From Semisulcospira habei (lineage: Eukaryota > Mollusca > Gastropoda > Semisulcospiridae), in contig BTPG01000006.1 in the NCBI GenBank assembly GCA_036245525.1, positions 91,251,049 to 91,315,048 of the forward strand: a stretch of 64,000 bases of DNA, read 5' to 3'. The notes beneath the pieces were generated by a model that was not told where the DNA came from, ran no database searches, and saw nothing but the letters and a program-made list of their open reading frames with translations. The position numbers and the translations under genes are program-made. Shown piece after piece: positions 62,589-64,000 of the stretch (positions are counted from its first letter, which is position 1; every line of letters starts with the position of its first letter).

Positions 62589-64000
62589 GGCGGGCGGAGC
62601 TCTCAGCAGCCAGGGACTCGGCCCAATTAGCGAGTGATGACGGCTGCTTAGAGAAAGCGAAGGGGCAGCGTTTGTGTGTACTGTCAAACACTGGATGCTG
62701 GATGGCACCAGTAGCGATAGGAAAGGTTTCCTTAGACTTTTTAGTAGATAGCGGGTCTGCTGTCACAGTCATTAGTGCCAGAGATTTCAAGCTAGTCAAC
62801 ATGGAAAGATCGGTTATGAAGAAAAGTAAGTTAAATCTTTGCACAGCTAGCGGTGATACTTTAGAAATTCAGGGTGAAACCACGCTTTGTTTGAAAGTAG
62901 GAGGACAGAGGTTTAGGCATGATGTAGTAGTTGCAGACTTAGGCAGTTCGTCAGGTATTCTAGGCACTGATTTCATGCAGAAATACGGTGGCGTGCTAGA
63001 CTTAGCGCGAGGTACTTTGATGATACGCAAGCAGGTGGTTCAGTTAAAGAAAGAGAGTTCAGGTACAAGTGCAGAAGTTAAAGTGTGTAAACTCACTAGG
63101 GTTCCCCCTAGGTCTGAAATGTTTTTGAAGGCATCTTTCGTTCAGCCGTGTCAGTTACAGAAAGCTGATGGTCTGTTAGAAGGTGTTGAGAGTTTCAGGA
63201 GTGAAACAGGGCTAGTAGTTCCAAGGTGTATGGTTCAGGTGTCACAAGAAGAAATCCTTGTTCCTGTTACCAACTTTACTGATAAAGAGATTGTAGTGAA
63301 GCCAGATACAGTTGTGGCGTCCATAGAAACTGGTATTTCAGTGAACTCTTTGTCGACTAGTTCTGAAAAGAAAGAAGGAGTGGTCTATATGGGTGACAGA
63401 CTCCCTAGTCACTTAGTGGATTTGGTCGCTAATGTTTCGTCAGATGTTAGCGAGGAGACGAAAGACAAATTGAAAGAGACGCTCTTAGAGTTTCAAGATG
63501 TTTTCCAGTCTCCAGGTGGACAACTTGGACGGACAAACAAAGTGAAACACACTATTGACACAGGAGGTGGCAAACCTGTCAAGTTGCCCCCTCGTCGTAT
63601 TCCCGTAGCTCAGAGAGAAATTGTGGAGGAGGAAATAGACAAAATGTTGAAACAAGATGTTATCGAACCCAGTGACAGCCCCTGGGCTGCTAACGTGGTA
63701 CTTGTCAAGAAAAAGGATGGTACAACTAGGTTCTGCGTTGACTATAGGAAGTTGAACCAGTTGACACGCAAAGATGCTTATCCTTTACCCCACATTGGTG
63801 ACTCGCTTGATGCTTTGTCAGGTTCGTGTTGGTTCTCAACTCTTGACTTAGCACAGGGTTTCTTCCAAGTTGAAATGGATGAAAATGATAAACAGAAGAC
63901 AGCATTCGCTACGCATAAAGGTCTTTTCCAGTTTAAGGTCATGCCATTTGGGCTATGTAACAGTCCAGCTACTTTTGAGAGACTCATGGAGATGACTTTA
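62561..64000 (+). CDS. pol: Ty3/gypsy Pol (protease and reverse transcriptase, cut by window edge)
   Basis: Open in the -1 frame relative to gag from 62561; its effective start is the frameshift at 62579-62585. An aspartic protease has LVDSGSAVT with the catalytic Asp at about 62747, and GILGTDFMQKYG near 62956. RT follows: LPPRRIPVAQREIVEEEI, VLVKKKDGTTRFCVDYRKLN, then LDLAQGFFQVEMDE with the first catalytic Asp (about 63845) and MPFGLCNSPATFERLM. The YxDD box, RNase H and integrase lie beyond 64000. No stop interrupts the frame, so the copy may be young. The RT style is Ty3/gypsy (Metaviridae); the exact lineage cannot be fixed from this part. Confidence 0.92.
62579..62585 (+). promoter_or_regulatory. 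-1 ribosomal frameshift heptamer
   Basis: G GGA AAC in the gag phase, with the gag stop codon immediately after. Pol is open in the -1 frame from 62561 across this point. A GC-rich segment beginning GGGCGGGCGGAGCTC with later CTCGGCCC could form the stimulatory structure. Confidence 0.75.

Overview
The window is animal nuclear DNA, not prokaryotic. It has split genes with GT-AG introns, tRNA-derived SINEs, non-LTR and LTR retroelements, long dinucleotide runs, many small foldback elements and one 500-base assembly gap. A secreted fibrinogen-domain gene and the style of the repeats suggest a marine mollusc, probably a gastropod; this is inference.

Layout. 1-11.1 kb: four exons of a minus-strand fibrinogen-related gene (exon ends 11111, 5936, 2907, 1773), with introns full of MITEs, a truncated RT and microsatellites. 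11.4-22.8 kb: repeat-dense DNA with RT pseudogenes, a tRNA-type SINE, a 49-bp satellite and an L2-like LINE (507-codon RT) inserted into another repeat. 22821-37855: a complete Polinton/Maverick-type virus-like transposon (15,035 bp) with 285-bp terminal inverted repeats that look identical by eye, flanked by GACAC direct repeats. It encodes a double jelly-roll major capsid protein, a packaging ATPase, a candidate minor capsid protein, a retrovirus-type integrase, a protein-primed family B DNA polymerase broken by an internal deletion, and a set of conserved membrane or coiled-coil proteins of unknown role. Between its left inverted repeat and its genes lies about 0.7 kb of nuclear-receptor half-sites. 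38.1-52.4 kb: two copies of one LINE, the last two exons of an unidentified plus-strand gene (41459-41613 and 44266-44480), hairpin MITEs and a Tc1 transposase pseudogene split by a LINE fragment. 52.4-59.3 kb: AT-richer DNA with a weak cluster of coding-like exons. 59776-64000: the 5' part of a Ty3/gypsy LTR retrotransposon, with LTR, primer-binding site, gag, a slippery heptamer and pol up to the window edge.

How the parts work together. The Polinton genes form a virion and replication set: capsid shell, ATPase to fill it, polymerase to copy the genome, integrase to insert it. They are packed head to head and tail to tail with very short spacers and share an AT-rich start context. The broken polymerase means this copy could replicate only with help from another copy. 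The Ty3 element pairs gag with pol through a probable -1 ribosomal frameshift. Exon phases agree across all junctions proposed for the two better-supported host genes, which is the main support for those models.
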